In this document: in pieces, positions 1-12,779 of the stretch
How the letters are laid out: each line of letters begins with the position of its first letter
Position numbering within the stretch: the first letter of the stretch is position 1
Assembly: GCA_023159155.1 (NCBI GenBank)
Contig: JAJNNX010000047.1
Location: 62,001 to 126,000 of the forward strand
Direction of reading: 5' to 3'
DNA: 64,000 bases
DNA from: Ustulina deusta
Taxonomy: Eukaryota > Ascomycota > Sordariomycetes > Xylariales > Xylariaceae
Notes under the pieces: model-generated
Database searches by the model: none
What the model was told of the DNA's origin: nothing
The model's input: the letters and a program-made list of their open reading frames with translations, nothing else
Position numbers and translations under genes: made by a program

Positions 1-103
1 AGGTAGGTCCCAAGCGGAGGGCCCAGCTTTTTATTAATGAATGTGAGCAGAACGACGCCCATCTGGGGCTCGCTACCCTTCTGCTTGATTTTGCCCTTCG
101 TGT

Positions 104-259
104 CTAACGTTTTGGTTTTGACTTGTTGTGAAGTGGTTGTATTGTTGTGCGAGCTATGTTGCTTTCTAGGCGGTTGGGATTAAGAAGCGGATTGTAGTGG
201 CTTTTGGCTGTGCTACCGCCTTGGAGGTTAGCTTTGGCAGCAAGCTTTTCCTAATCGAC
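104..259 (-). pseudogene. Fragment of a small conserved fungal protein (HTH/Myb-like segment), copy 1
   Basis: Read on the minus strand, about 52 codons give a segment containing EKLAAKANLQGGSTAKSHY, with an in-frame TAG just before it where a Trp would fit and a TAG at the end. A second degraded copy at 22430-22610 aligns with it (NKLATKAGFKDSTTAKAYY) and has a stop at the same position. The pattern (D/N-W-x-K-L-A-x-K-A-G-F, then S/T-T-A-K-x-Y-Y) resembles short helix-turn-helix or SANT-like segments common in small fungal nuclear proteins; that is inference. The neighbouring frame over 1-170 is also fairly open, so the true end is uncertain. No function is claimed. Confidence 0.4.
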
Positions 260-262
260 TTA

Positions 263-1494
263 GTACACTACTGGTCGGGGTGGGTGACGACAAGGGCGCA
301 CTATCTCGTTGGGGGCTATTGTCCTAGGATTCCTTGGTGGGGGTAGTAACCTACTTCTGCGTATTAGCCCCGCTAGATTCCCGGCGAATGTAGTTATATG
401 CGGTGTGGTTAATGGTAAGAGCATGTGTGTTTTTTATTTGGCAGGTTTTCCGAGTTTATTTAGCTAAATGGAGAATGATGATGTTTTTTTTGATTATTAA
501 GGCATATACTTTTTGCCGCAGCGTTAACATTTATTTATTACCTGAGAATGCAATAAAAAGATACAAAAGTGTAATTTTGGCTAGAAATAGAAGAATCGGA
601 CACACTGCCTCATATAACACTAAAAGAAAAGTAGTCTAGACCTAAAATAGAACAAATATAAAATGGTATCCCGCTTTATGCATTATTCCAAATATAGCAT
701 TAGGCAAAATCATATAATCGGTGTAAAATATAGTACAATATAAGCACAAACAAATTTTGCTTCAGTTATAAATAAGTGCTATGTATTATTATTGCAGTGC
801 ATTTCTAGTATTATAAAAATTCAAAGGAAGCTTGAGCTATGGATAGATAAAGTATGATTAATATATATTGACGCTTGTTTTCTAGGAGCGTTTGTGTTTT
901 TAGCTAGCTGCGCTGCCCGTGTTTGTACTCCATGTTGGGTCCCCCGAAACCTATCTCATCAGGGATATGAGAATCTTTGCAAGGTTGGCAAGTTTGATGC
1001 CAAGTCTACCTAAATAATTACAGGGATACTTGTGTCCCAGTATGTGGTTTCTTATAGATATGTCAGTTTTATAGAAAGTTGTATAGGGACCCTTGTTATC
1101 TTGACATGTGTCTTTTAGTGGATACCCCTTTAGTTAACTTACCAAAAAAGATTGTATTACTTACGAGAACATTCTGGCTTGACTCTATCCGGGTCTAGAT
1201 CTAGTGTACTTGGCTTTGCATGATGTGTGATAGCCCGCGAGGTGTATGTAAAGTAAGGGTGAATGATAAGGTGTGTACTACCAAGTTTGTGGGGCAACAC
1301 TACCCTACGCCCCTCTTACGGCAAGCTTAGACTTACTTACTTTTAACCTTGAATGGCTTAGTGCAATTACCTATGGCAACCAACCTTATATTTTGCTTAG
1401 ACTCTCTACCTCGGTTATAGTACTATTTAGCTTTAATTCTCCTGTTCGTACTTTTTGTTCTGTGTAATACTTATTGCTATATAGGATAAATAAA
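263..1494. other. Mixed-composition spacer without a recognisable gene
   Basis: GC-richer blocks at about 263-420 and 890-1470 flank an AT-rich middle. Open frames here are short (at most 78 codons) and show no recognisable motif or codon pattern. The interval runs into the N-terminal side of the split coiled-coil/kinase pseudogene, so part of 1200-1490 may be its promoter or leader; I cannot show this. Confidence 0.5.
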
Positions 1495-1989
1495 GGGATC
1501 AAATAGACTAGCAGAATTGGAGGCGCAGCTATAAGATATAGAAAACCGTGCTAGGGAAGCAGAGAAAAGCCGACAAAAAGAATAGCAATGCGCCGAGGAA
1601 GCAAAAAGAGGCCGACTAGAAGAACAGTAACGCGCCGAGAGAGAATAACAATGTGCTAATAAGTCAGAAAAGCATAGGCAGCTAATATTGTTAGACGAAT
1701 ATATTGCCGCCTGCTATAAACTTGTTTTTTTTAAGCTTAAAATTAAAACAAATAAAACGCTAACTTTATAAGGCCTGATTATTAACCCCCGAAATAAATA
1801 TTGCTTAATAAGCTTTAAGCTATGGCCCGATTTTTTATAGAAACAAAGTGCAACTTTTAAGGAGCTCTATATAACTTGTTTTTTTTAACGCTATATATTT
1901 AAAAATCGAAGTTTTTTAGTTAGCCTAGAAAAAAAGCTATTATTACATATAATTAAGGACAAAAAAATACTAGAGTATTTTATATATAT
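1495..1989 (+). pseudogene. N-terminal part of a coiled-coil / nuclease-like / kinase-like fungal protein, split by LTR element B
   Basis: The plus frame opens with a charged coiled coil made of Glu/Arg/Gln repeats (LAELEAQL, then AEEAKRGRLEEQ). It continues into LLDEYIAACYKLVFFKLKI and a PDFL-KQSATFKELY stretch typical of a large multicopy fungal family. Stops fall at TAA/TAG codons where Gln or Trp fits, as expected from RIP. The frame runs into the left LTR of element B at 1990 and resumes at 15214 on the far side of the right LTR, after a repeated TATAT. Known family layout: coiled coil, conserved middle domain, then a protein-kinase-like C-terminus. No function is proven; it is plainly dead here. 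No ATG could be fixed. Confidence 0.7.
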
Positions 1990-2221
1990 TGTTACAATTA
2001 GTCAAGTAAAGCTTCTATAGCTAGTTTATTAATACTATAGACAAAGACTCTAAGCTAAAAAAAAAAAAAAAAAAAAAATTAAAGTTTATAAAATAGATAG
2101 ATATAGATTTTATATGTATAGCTGCAAAGTTAAGTTAGTTTATACATAAACTTTTTATTTTATTACTATATAGGTCTTTAGAGTTCTTATAAGTTTTGCT
2201 AAAACTATACTAACTATTATA
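1990..2221 (-). repeat. Left LTR of element B (3' LTR)
   Basis: 232 bp, starting TGTTACAATTAG and ending CTATTATA. It aligns end to end with 14974-15208, including the poly-A run (2055-2078 versus 15041-15060) and the GCTGCA(A/G)AGTTA segment. Differences are nearly all transitions, apart from homopolymer length. The first third is less mutated than the same part of the right LTR, while its inner part is more mutated. Confidence 0.85.
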
Positions 2222-5200
2222 CTATTTTTTTTTAAAACTAAAAGTTTAAATATAGTTTTAACTTAAAATTACTAATAATATTAAGTTTATATAATCTTTT
2301 TATATTATATTGCTTTATTATTATTTTTATAATTATTTGCAAATTTATTAGCTACTATTATATATATTTATTTTTATAATTTTATAAAAAATCTAAAAAC
2401 TTTTTTATAAGTTTTATAAAATTAGTTAAGTTTAATTAGTATATTTTTAAAATTTTAAATTATATATTAAATATTATTAAAATTATAGTTTTTTTAAACA
2501 ACTTAATATTATAACTTTTTGTTTTTTTTATATATTTTTAATTATTTAATTTGTTTAACTTTAAATTTTACTTTATTATTAATATTTTTAACTAAAAGTA
2601 ATAATTAAATTTATTAAAATAAAAAATTATTATTTATTTTTTATAATTAGTTAGTATAAAATAAATTTTTTATTTAATAAAAATTAAGCAAATCAAAAAT
2701 ATAACTAAATTTTTGTTTTTTTAAAATTTTAAAAAGTTTAATTAATTAAAAATCTAATCTAATAGTTAATATTTATATTATAAAACTTTTTTTTTTTAAA
2801 AAAACCTTATTTTTTATTTTAAAATCTATTAAACATTTTTTTTTATTAACTTATAGTTTGTATTATTTTTATATAAGGGTTGCTATATTATATATTATTT
2901 TTTAAACGTTTTAAATTTAACGGACTAGTTCAAATATTTATTGCTTAATATTAAAATTTATAATAGTTTTATTAATATTTACTATTAGGAAGTTTTATGT
3001 TTTAATTTTTATTACTATTTTTAGTAGTAATATATTAATTAATAAATATTATAAAAAATTATATATAAAATCTAAAACAAAAAAATAAATATTTTAGTTA
3101 TTTTAGTATTTATTAATATGAAAATAGAATTATTAGTTTAGTTTTTAATTAGTTAATTTTATTATTTTTTAGGTTTAAAAGTAATAAATACTACTAAAGT
3201 AGTGCTTAATATTTATAAAACTATTAATTATTACTATAAACTTAAAAATAAATAGTTTTATATTATTTAATATTTATATATTTAATATATTAAAAAATTT
3301 ATATAAATTTTTATAATATTATATAGCTAGTAATTCTATTATATTTATTTTTTTGCTAAATAAAATTATAATTAAATAACTAAATTTATTTATAAATATT
3401 TATATATAATTATAACTTTATTAGTTAAATAGTATATCTTTGCTATTTATTATTATATATTGCTATATTATAGCTAATATAAATAATAAATAAAAAAAGC
3501 TAGGAGTTTTATTTTATAATATTTTGTTTTTTTTATAGTTATAATAATTATATATATATTATTTATAATTATATTTTAAATAAAATTAATAATATTCTTA
3601 TTTTAATATTTTAATTATTTTATGTTAATTTTAGTACGTAATAATTAAAAATATATAAGCTTTTTAAATTAAAGCTATATAAAAAAAAACAATTTTATTT
3701 AAAATAACTTTAAATATATATAGCTTTTTATTTTTATTTTTTAGTTTTTATAGCTAGTTTTTTTATTTAATTAGGTTTATTAGGTTAGCTTTTTTAAAAA
3801 TATTAAATAAAAAATCTATAATTAATATAAAACTTAATATTTTATTAAGTAGAACTAATATTATTATTTGTTTTTTAGTTTTTTTAGCTTTAATTATAAA
3901 AAGTTTAGCTATTTTTTTTAATAAAGTATTAACTACTATATTTTTTTATTTTAGTTAATATTAAAAAATAATATTAAAGTTTAATAAAAAGTTAGCCTAG
4001 CGTACTTATTGTATTAATAAAATCTATTTATTTAAAAAATATAATAAAACTTAATAATTAATTATTATAAAAAACTTAGTTCTAAAAAGCTTTAAGCAAT
4101 AATGTTTTAAAGTTTATATTACTATTAAAAATTTATAATTTTAAATTAAATAAGTTCGTTTAATTAGTATTATTATTTTAAAAAAATATTTGATAAGTTT
4201 TTAGGTTATATTTTTTTATTATTACTAAATAACTTTTTTTATTATATTATATAAAATATTTATTTTTATTTATATTAGTTAACTAAGCTTAAAAAAAACT
4301 AAAACAAGTATTTTATAAACTAATAATTTTATATATTTAAAAGCTTATTTTTGTTCTAGTCCTATTATAAATAGGTTTTTTTTTTTTAATAATTAATTTA
4401 AAAAAATAACAATTTTATTAGTATAATAAATAAATATATAAATATAATTATAAAACTTAAAAAATAACTAAATTAACTTAGTACTTTTAAAATTATTAAA
4501 ATCCTAATTTAAAATTGCTTAAATTTTAATAAAATTAATTTTTAATTTTTACTTTAGTTTTTATAATTATTTTTAAATAATTAATAATAATTAATAAAAA
4601 GTTTTAATAATATTTAGTTTAATAAATTAAATAATATTATAATAATTAAATATAGTATTATTAATATTTAAAACTAATATAATTTAATTTTTTAAATATA
4701 TATTTTTTTATTAATAATTAATTATAAATTTATATTTAATTAATTTAAGTTTAAATATAAATAAAACAAAAATAATATTTAAGTTTATATTTTATTTAAT
4801 AAAGTTTATAATTAGTAATTTATTTATAAATTTTTTTTTAAATATAATAAATTATATAAATATATAATATTAATAAAAACTAAAAGTATATGTTTTATTA
4901 TTAAATTCTAGTACTATATTAAACTTTAGTTATAATAATAGTAAGATTTTAGATTTTTTTTTTTAAAAAAACTTTTTTAAACATAGTAGCTAAAAAAATA
5001 AAAAGCTTTATATTAATTTTATATATTAAAGATTTTTTTTTTTTAAAAATAAAATTAGTTTATTATTAAAAGTTTTTTATAATATTATTTAATTTATTTA
5101 AATTTATTTTTTTTTACAAAATATTAATTATTTTTAAGTTTTTTTTAAATAATTTAGTATAATTACTTTTAGTTATTATAAACTTAATTATAATAAATTT

Positions 5201-5369
5201 TTTTAAAGTTTTTTTAGCTAGTTATTTTTATTTATTTTAATAAAAATAATTTTAAAAGTTTTGTATAATTTTTTTAATAATAGTGTAGGTTTTTTTTTTT
5301 TTAGAAATTATTATATAGATCTTTTTTGTTTTAAGTTTAAAAGTCTTAGGTTTTTTTTTTGTTTTTTTA
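2222..5369 (-). pseudogene. Downstream pol part of element B, RIP-destroyed (RNase H / integrase side)
   Basis: Extremely AT-rich with no usable open frame. On the minus strand near 4250-4370 a segment reads EQKQAF-YIK-L-YK-LVLVFF, with the spacing of the conserved start of Gypsy RNase H (QxAFxxLKxxL...PVLxxF). It is followed by a K-K-x-Y-L-V-I-x-x-K-Y-x-x-K-T-Y-x-I-F-F stretch that fits the RNase H core. Further downstream on that strand I could not identify an integrase with certainty. In a minus-strand element this region would encode the second half of pol, which fits its place next to the inferred 3' LTR. Confidence 0.45.
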
Positions 5370-5374
5370 GTTTT

Positions 5375-5661
5375 TGTTAGAATAACTAGCATTGGTTATA
5401 ACCATATTGTGCACCCATATATTATATAGGTAAATAGATGTTTTTGTATAGAAACTATTAGCTGTAAGGACTTTATTTTTTTTTATTATCTTAGCTTATA
5501 CGCTAGTAGAATTTTTTTCTTAAAAGGAATTCTGTTTTATACGAAGCATTTTTTTTTTTTTTTTTTTAGTATAAGATTTAAATATAATACAATATAGTAT
5601 ATTTTATTAATATATGTTTATTTTGCTTTTATGTACAATATTATATATAGTTTATTTAATA
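5375..5661 (+). repeat. 5' LTR of Copia element A
   Basis: 287 bp, starting TGTTAGAATAACTAG and ending TTTAATA (a RIP-altered CA end). It carries the landmark AAAAGGAATTCTGTTTTATAC and a long T-run. It matches 12487-12774 and 58631-58917 end to end. The outer end is the better preserved part, for example ATTGTGCACCC against ATTATATACCT in the 3' LTR. Confidence 0.92.
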
Positions 5662-8490
5662 CTGATTAATAATTACTAAAGCATTTTTAACCTGATTACA
5701 AAAGTATTACAAATTAACAAAAATAAAAATAGAGCTAAGCTTTTTGTAAACAGAAAAGATTTTATATTATATTTTATTTTTTTACAATATAATAATTATT
5801 TTTGTTAACTAGTTAATATATGTTGTTTAAAAATAAAGCAAATATAACTTTTTTTTTTGGACTAATAGGATATTTGTTTGTTATATAAAAAATAAAAAGA
5901 TTTATTTTTTTATTATATAATATAACTTTTTTTTTTGGACTAACAAAGTATTATATAAAAAAAAAAAAAATAATACATAATTGTACTACTTTTAACTATA
6001 TTGTTATATAATAGCTAAATCAACTTTTTAATCCTTTTTTTTTTTACTTTATTATAATACAAGAAGCACTAAGCATTTTAGCAAAGTTTACTAAATTATG
6101 CTTGAACTTTATATATAAAAAACTTGCTAAAAATATTAGTATTAATACAAAAATTATATAAAACTATATTAATTTTAATTTTTAAAGCAAAAATTTTAAT
6201 AAATTTTATATAAATAAAGTTATACTAAATATATAGTTTGTTTATTAATTTATTAAATATTAAAATATAAAAAGGTTTAGATAGCTATTTTAAAAAACGT
6301 TTAAAAAAGATTTTAAAAAATAAATAGCAGATTATTTTTATATAATTTATTAAAATATATATACAAAGTTTATAATAATAGTTAAAAAAAAAAGCATATA
6401 AAAGCTAGTTAAAAAAAATACAGCTTATAAATAACTTACTATAATTATATAAAGCAAATTTAAAATTATCAAATTTTTGGGATTTTTAACCTAAATAGCC
6501 TAAATATTTATTATATAACAATTATTAGTTTTTTTTATACTTAGTTAATAATTTTAAGCTATTTCCTAAAAAACTTTTTAGTTTATTTTAACCTTTTAAC
6601 CTATTATATAAACAGAACTAAAACTAGAAATTAAATAACTAGAATTTATACGGCCTAAACTAATACCTATCCAGAATATATAATTCTAACCTTATAAAAA
6701 TTAGAACTTTAAACATATATAACTAACTATAAAAACTTAGCATATGCTAGAAATAATATATAATTATATACTAAAGGTAGGCTATAAACTAAACTTTTAA
6801 CTAGTATATAAGTACTTTATAGTTTATAACCCTTTTTAAACCTTTGTACTACAAGCATATTTTTATATAATATTAGAACTTATATTAAATAGCCTTTTTT
6901 TAGATTTATTTTTTATAAAAAACGTATAAAACAAACTACTTTTATTTAAAAAGTATACTATTTTTTTAAAAATATAAAAAAAAAAATGAACTATATAAGC
7001 TATTTATATAATTTATTTTATAATAAGGTATGCTTATTTATAAACGTTTATTAATAGTTCGAAATAATAAAAGATTAATACTATACTATATTTCTAAACA
7101 TTTTAGAAAACTTTACAGAAAAATATTATATATATTATATTAGATTAGGAAAAATATAATATAAAATTTATTATATAATAAATAGTCACTTTAATAATAA
7201 TATAAACTATAATTAGTATTAAGCTAACTAGATTTTGATTATATTTATATAAATAAAAAAGAAAAACCTAGAATTAGTATTATATAAAGTATTAAAACTT
7301 ATAATTAATAAACTTGCAAAAGTATAGCAAGCATTTAATGCAAGCTATTAAAAAGAAATCTAACTAGGTATAATTATTATATAAGTGTATTAAGGAGTAC
7401 TTAAACTAGCTATAATACTTATATTCTAAAAGCTAATATATAAAGGTTTTTTTTTTAATTTCCAAATATATATTTAAGTAGCAATAAATAATATGCTAAA
7501 ATATTTTATATAAAAAGATAATAATGTTTATTTTATTAATAAGAAATATAACTAAAATTATTATATAAAAAGCTATTAATTTAGATTTTTTAGATTATTA
7601 AGCAAGCCAAACATATAATAAGACTATTTAAAAAACTAGAACTTTAAAAGTAATTATATAAACAAGAAATATTTTATATGCTAAAAAAAAAAATATTAAT
7701 TAATAAAACATACTTCTTAAAAATAAGCTTATATAAAAAGCTAATATTTTAACTTATATAAAATAATATATAATATTAAACTTATACTTAAAAAGTTTTT
7801 AATATACTTAATAGAGTATAAAAGGCATTTAGAGTTAAACAAAAGCAATAAAAATATAAATAAAGAATTTAAAAGCTAATTTATTTAATTCCTAATAAAT
7901 AATATGTTTATATACTATATAACTAAAGAAAATATTTAGAACTATAAAACAGATGTTTTGTTTAACTAGTTTATTTTAAATAACTAGTATTATATAAAAT
8001 ACTAAAATAAACTATAAAATATAAGCGTTTCGAACTACTTAATAGTAAAAAAAATATAACTAAAAGCTTATATTAGATTATATTTTTATATAAAAGTTAA
8101 TTGGATACTAAGAACTATATATATTAGGTTTAGTAGTAGTAGTATAATCTTAGTTATAAGTACTATATAAATAAAAAATACCTTTAGTATAATAATATAT
8201 TATATTTTAGACAGCTTAATACTATTTTTGTTTTTTTTAAAGGACGCTAATTGTTTGCAAGTATACTTTAATAATATAAAAGATATTATTATATAAAAAA
8301 ATAATAAAACTATTTTTATTATATATAAATAAAAATATTTATTTTTTAATATTAGACTATATAAAGCTAGTATATTTTTTATAGAAATAGAACTATAATA
8401 GTTTTATTACTAATTTAAATATCTTTATATAAAAAAACTATATAAAATGTTTAGTTATACAAAGCATAATATTAACTATTTAATTTTAAA
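5662..8490 (+). pseudogene. Leader and gag/protease region of Copia element A, degraded
   Basis: This lies between the 5' LTR and the integrase. It is colinear with 58918-61720 of the second copy. No primer-binding site could be recognised, since RIP would alter it. The first coding-like stretch is near 6060-6185, and it is clearer in the second copy as an open frame at 59168-59440. Gag and protease motifs are not recognisable with confidence. The frame is saturated with TAA/TAG. Confidence 0.6.
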
Positions 8491-10480
8491 AAAAATCTAG
8501 AAGTTTTGCTATTATTGCTAGTTATATAAATAAGTACTCTAACGTTTTAAGTTTTTAATTAAAAATAATTTTAATTTTAATTATAAAATAATAATTAATA
8601 CTATACAAATAAATAATAAATAAGTTTTTTATATAATTAATATTATTATGTTATTTTAAGTAATAATATTTTTTAATTTAATATTTATACAAAACATTTA
8701 AAAAGCACTATATAAATATTAGATTAATATATACTAAGGACCCCCCAATAATATTATATATAACCTAAGTATAAACTTTTTATTTAAAAAGTTTTAGAAC
8801 TAAGCTAAGATTATAAGCTTTTAGTGTTATGTAATACCTATTAAGGCATACTAAATAATAAGCAAAATTAAAAAAGCATATAGTTTATTCTATTATATAT
8901 ATAATATATTAAAAGCTAAAATTAGTTATTATATAAAAAACAAATTAATTTTATAAATAGCAATTAAAGCTTTAAATAATACTGCTAAGCTAAATAGCTT
9001 TATATTAATTTTTTTAGTTTTTAAAACATATTTTAAAATTAACTAGGATTTATTTTTTTTACTTAATATTATATAAAAAGCAAAAGCTATAAAAAAAGCT
9101 ATAAAAATATTATATAAAAAAAAAACAAAAGTTAAAATTAATTATATAATTAATTAGTATAACAAACCAGTTTTATATAATATACTATTGTTTTTTTTTT
9201 AAAACAAAGTCCTAGTATAACAAAAAAAAAAGCTAAAATAAACTATATAAAATAAAATCTATTAAAAAGTTAAATATAATTATTAACTTAATAAATAGCT
9301 TAATATAGTTTAAATAAACTTAAATTAAACTTTATTACTATATAACTAAAGAAATATTTTTAAATAATTAGGATAAAAAAGCAAAAAATATATAACTTCT
9401 TTCAAAGCTTAACATATAAAAAAAACAGAAATGCCCTTAAAAAGCTATATAATTTTTTATAACTTTTATATAATAAATTAGCTAGCTATTCCTAATTTTT
9501 AAAAAAGAACAAAGCTATGTTTTAGCTATTAAATTATATAAAAATAGTATAATTAATATATTTAGCAAACTATTTAAAAAATCAAACGTTATAGAAATTA
9601 ATAATTTTATTATATAAAATATATTTTAGTTTATAAAATATAACCTAGCTAAATATAACAATACTTAGATTTTTAAGTCCTAGCTTATATAAAAAATTAA
9701 AAAAAAATAATTAAACTATACAAAAAGTTCTAACTTATTATATAAAGTTATAATAATAAAAATAAAAAAATAGTTTTTATTTAGTTGCTTATAATCTAGT
9801 AAATAAGCTAGCAACTATTTTTTATATTAGGCCTTTTTTTAATCTGTAATTTTAATACTTTAAGCAAACTCTAAAATATTATATAAATATATATATAGTT
9901 AAAAAATAAACTAGCTAAAAAAATTATTATATAATTACTGTTTGAACTAAAATTAAAATATTTTAATAAAATAATCTTTTAAATTATATAATTACTATAT
10001 AGATTTATAGAATTAGGGCTATACTAGTTTAAAATATATTATTAGCACTACTACAAAAAACTAAAAATAATTATTTTTATATATAATTTATATTTTTTGT
10101 TTATAAAAAATCTATTATATAATTTTGGTATTACTAGCTTATAGATAGACAATATGTTTAACTTTATAACTTTAGGCTTTTTAAAAAAAAAAAAACATAA
10201 ATTTTAATAAGCTAAGTTTTATATAAAACTAAAAAAAGTATTTTAGTAAGACTATTTTGTAAAGTTTAATAATAAATAAATTATATTATTATTTAAAAAA
10301 AAAATCATTTTAACCTAAAAAAGCAAAACAAACTAATTAGACCTGGTTAACTTTTATATAGCTAATTTTGCTTAGTAATATATCTTATAATAAGCAAAAA
10401 AAATATATATTAGTAATATTTGCTAACTAAAAACAGTATATAACTTATGTATTGCTGCTTAAATAATAGATCTTATATTA
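8490..10480 (+). pseudogene. Copia pol relic: integrase, reverse transcriptase, RNase H
   Basis: The order reads along the plus strand. An integrase zinc-type CYYC sits at 8507-8518. The catalytic core follows, with GPPNNII-(N), then a K-I-K-K-A-Y stretch where the family has (G)KIERAH, and KALNNTAKLN near 8970. The reverse transcriptase end has L-(stop)-I-D-N near 10138-10155, replacing the lineage's LQTDDT. RNase H begins with K-K-I-Y-I-S-N-I-C near 10385-10420, where intact members read GAYIASICQPEA. These are recognised by analogy to known fungal Copia proteins. Frequent stops show it cannot be translated. Confidence 0.8.
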
Positions 10481-11768
10481 TATAATATTAAAAATTTAAA
10501 CAAAAAAATTTAATAACAAATAAATAACTATAATTATAGCTTAATATTTATACTATTTAACTTATATTATATAAAACTATTTATTTTTATAAATAGATTG
10601 TTTATAAATAATATAAATATAATTTTTTAGTTTAGATTTATTATTATATTAAGTATAGAGCACTATATAAAAGAAAATTTAAGCTTTAAAATTAAAAGTA
10701 ATATTATATATTAGAACTTAAATAAATATAAACAAGTAACTAGAAATATATTTGCAAATAAATTATATAGTATAGTTAATAGATTTAATAATACTATTAC
10801 TTTTTATATAATATTCTAAAAGATTATAGCTTTGCTAGGATTACTTTTAATTTTAGCTGTTTTATATTTAGATTTAAAATTATTATATAATTGTTTAGTA
10901 AAACTAGGTATAATATAAAAAAAGCAATTAATAATTAATATTATATCTTTTTATAAATTATATAAAAAAAAAAAATTTTAAAATATAATAAATTAATAAA
11001 AAAAATAATTTAGCTAATATATTTATAAAATAAATATTAAACTAAATACTAAAAACTTTTGTTTTAATAAATAAACTAACTATATAAGTTAAAATATTTA
11101 TTAAACAAATATAAAAAGTTATTATATAAATATAATATTTATAAAAAAAAAAAAGTTAAAATAATAAAAGCAATATATAATATATTAACTTTAAATAAAA
11201 ATAATATAAACCCTACTTTATTTCTTTTTAAATATTTATTTTTTTATTATATAACTAAGAACTTTTTTTTTTTTATATATAGTAATTATATTAAGCATTA
11301 TATAATTGCTATATATATGCAGCACAAGCGTTACCCTAGAATTTAACAATTTAGCAACAGCTATAAAACAAAAAGCTACTATAGGCCGCACAAGCATTCT
11401 ATATATAAGCAGCAATAGTAATACTACATAACTAGATAAGGACTATACAAAAATAATTCTTATAACAAAAGATTTGTGCGATTATAAACGTAAGCAGCTT
11501 AGTTAATAATACCTAAATCTAAATATTAACTAAAGGTAGAGCAGCAACCTAGGCTTTATTAGCCTATATATAAAAAGCTAATATATTAGTAATATATATA
11601 AATATACTATATAAAACAAGAATAAATATTTATATTAATATATAATATAGCAAAAAAGTAATAATTGTTTAGATTGTTTGTTAGTAATAATATAATATTA
11701 TATCTAAGCTTTTATTTAATAATAATAAATATATAACTATTATTACTAAATAGCTAGATAGCGCTTAT

Positions 11769-11814
<46 letters not shown>

Positions 11815-11846
11815 GGTGCAGGTATATATGTATGTATATATATATA
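11769..11846. repeat. TA-rich microsatellite in the 3' region of element A
   Basis: A near-perfect run of TA dinucleotides at about 11776-11812 is followed by TATG/GTATA variants to 11846. It lies between the pol relic and the 3' LTR. It may have arisen or expanded after RIP raised TA content. Confidence 0.85.
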
Positions 11847-11950
11847 AAGACGGACCAACATATAAAGCAATAAATTATAAAAGCAACAAAAAATAAAAAA
11901 CAATAAAAAACTTAAATATTTTTTATGTTTGGGCTTTTTTACGCATAAGC

Positions 11951-12077
11951 TAATATATACTTGCTTATTTTTGTGTTCTTTTTGTACGAAACAACGTATA
12001 TTTGCTTACTACTTTTGCGTTTTTTTTATATAAAGTAATATATACTTGCTTATTTTTATATTCTTTTTATACAAAGG
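11951..12077 (+). repeat. Three tandem units of about 43 bp near the 3' end of element A
   Basis: Units begin near 11951, 11993 and 12036. Each contains a variant of TATATACTTGCTTATTTTT followed by TTCTTTTT(G/A)TAC. Units 1 and 3 are closest and unit 2 is more diverged. They sit in the untranslated stretch before the 3' LTR. Confidence 0.7.
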
Positions 12078-12486
12078 ATATTTATTAATTTAGCTATATA
12101 TATATTATACTAAAAGCTTTAATTAATAACTGCCTATATAAAGCCTACCGATTAAACAAGCTAGCTAATTATAAACTTTGCTAGCGTACAAATTAAAGGT
12201 ACCTAGTTTAGCTTTGATCCGGATAGCTACTAAGTGACTTCTAGCCTATATTTTTAGCTAATTATATAGCTAGAACATTAGTCTTATAATTTTATTTTTT
12301 GCAATTATATTTGGAACAAACAACCAAATAATTTAACTGTTATATGTAAGGTTAGATTGCTAATTTAATTAATATGTTTATTAAATAAAGTATTGTACGT
12401 ATATTTTAGTTAGTTATATAGTATATAATTACTTTTTTTTTTTTTATATATAATAAGTAGTTATAACTAAAAAAAAAAATAGCTAG

Positions 12487-12774
12487 TATTGGAATAATTA
12501 GTATTAGTTATAACTATATTATATACCTACGTATTGTATAGGTAAACAGATGTTTTTGTATAGAGACTATCGGCTATAAAGACCTTATTTTTTTTTATTG
12601 TTTTAGCTCGTATGCTAGCAGAATTCTTTTTTTAAAAGGAATTCTGTTTTATACAAAGCATTTTTTTCTTTTTCTTTTTTAATACAGGATTTAGATATAG
12701 TATAATATAATATGTTTTGTTAATGCGTATTTATTTTGCTTTTACGTACAATATTGTACATAGCCTATTTAATA
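12487..12774 (+). repeat. 3' LTR of Copia element A
   Basis: 288 bp, beginning TATTGGAATAATTAG (RIP form of TGTTAGAATAACTAG) and ending AATA, followed at once by the GTTTT target repeat. The distal part is better preserved than in the 5' LTR, for example AATGCGTATTTATTTTGC and ACGTACAATATTGTACATAGCC. Confidence 0.92.
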
Positions 12775-12779
12775 GTTTT

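Larger units (their letters stand above)
5375..12774 (+). mobile_element. Copia-type LTR retrotransposon A, complete but RIP-inactivated
   Basis: 7.4 kb, bounded by LTRs 5375-5661 and 12487-12774 and flanked by a perfect 5-bp target duplication GTTTT (5370-5374, 12775-12779). The plus strand keeps the readable order integrase, reverse transcriptase, RNase H, which is Ty1/Copia order. The reverse transcriptase carries the TDD-type catalytic site of one fungal Copia lineage (here degraded to TDN) rather than YVDD. Every frame is broken by stops, mostly TAA/TAG at former Gln or Trp codons. It is inserted inside element B. A second copy in the same orientation begins at 58631. Confidence 0.9.

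Noticed and set aside
403..639. 78-codon plus-strand open frame
   Set aside because: AT-biased hydrophobic and aromatic composition driven by T-runs, no motif, no homologue-like pattern; likely chance.
1273..1467. 64-codon plus-strand open frame
   Set aside because: No recognisable domain and it lies just upstream of a real relic in another context; treated as chance.
2050..2080. Poly-A run as a non-LTR retrotransposon tail
   Set aside because: It is an internal part of the LTR of element B, present in both LTR copies.
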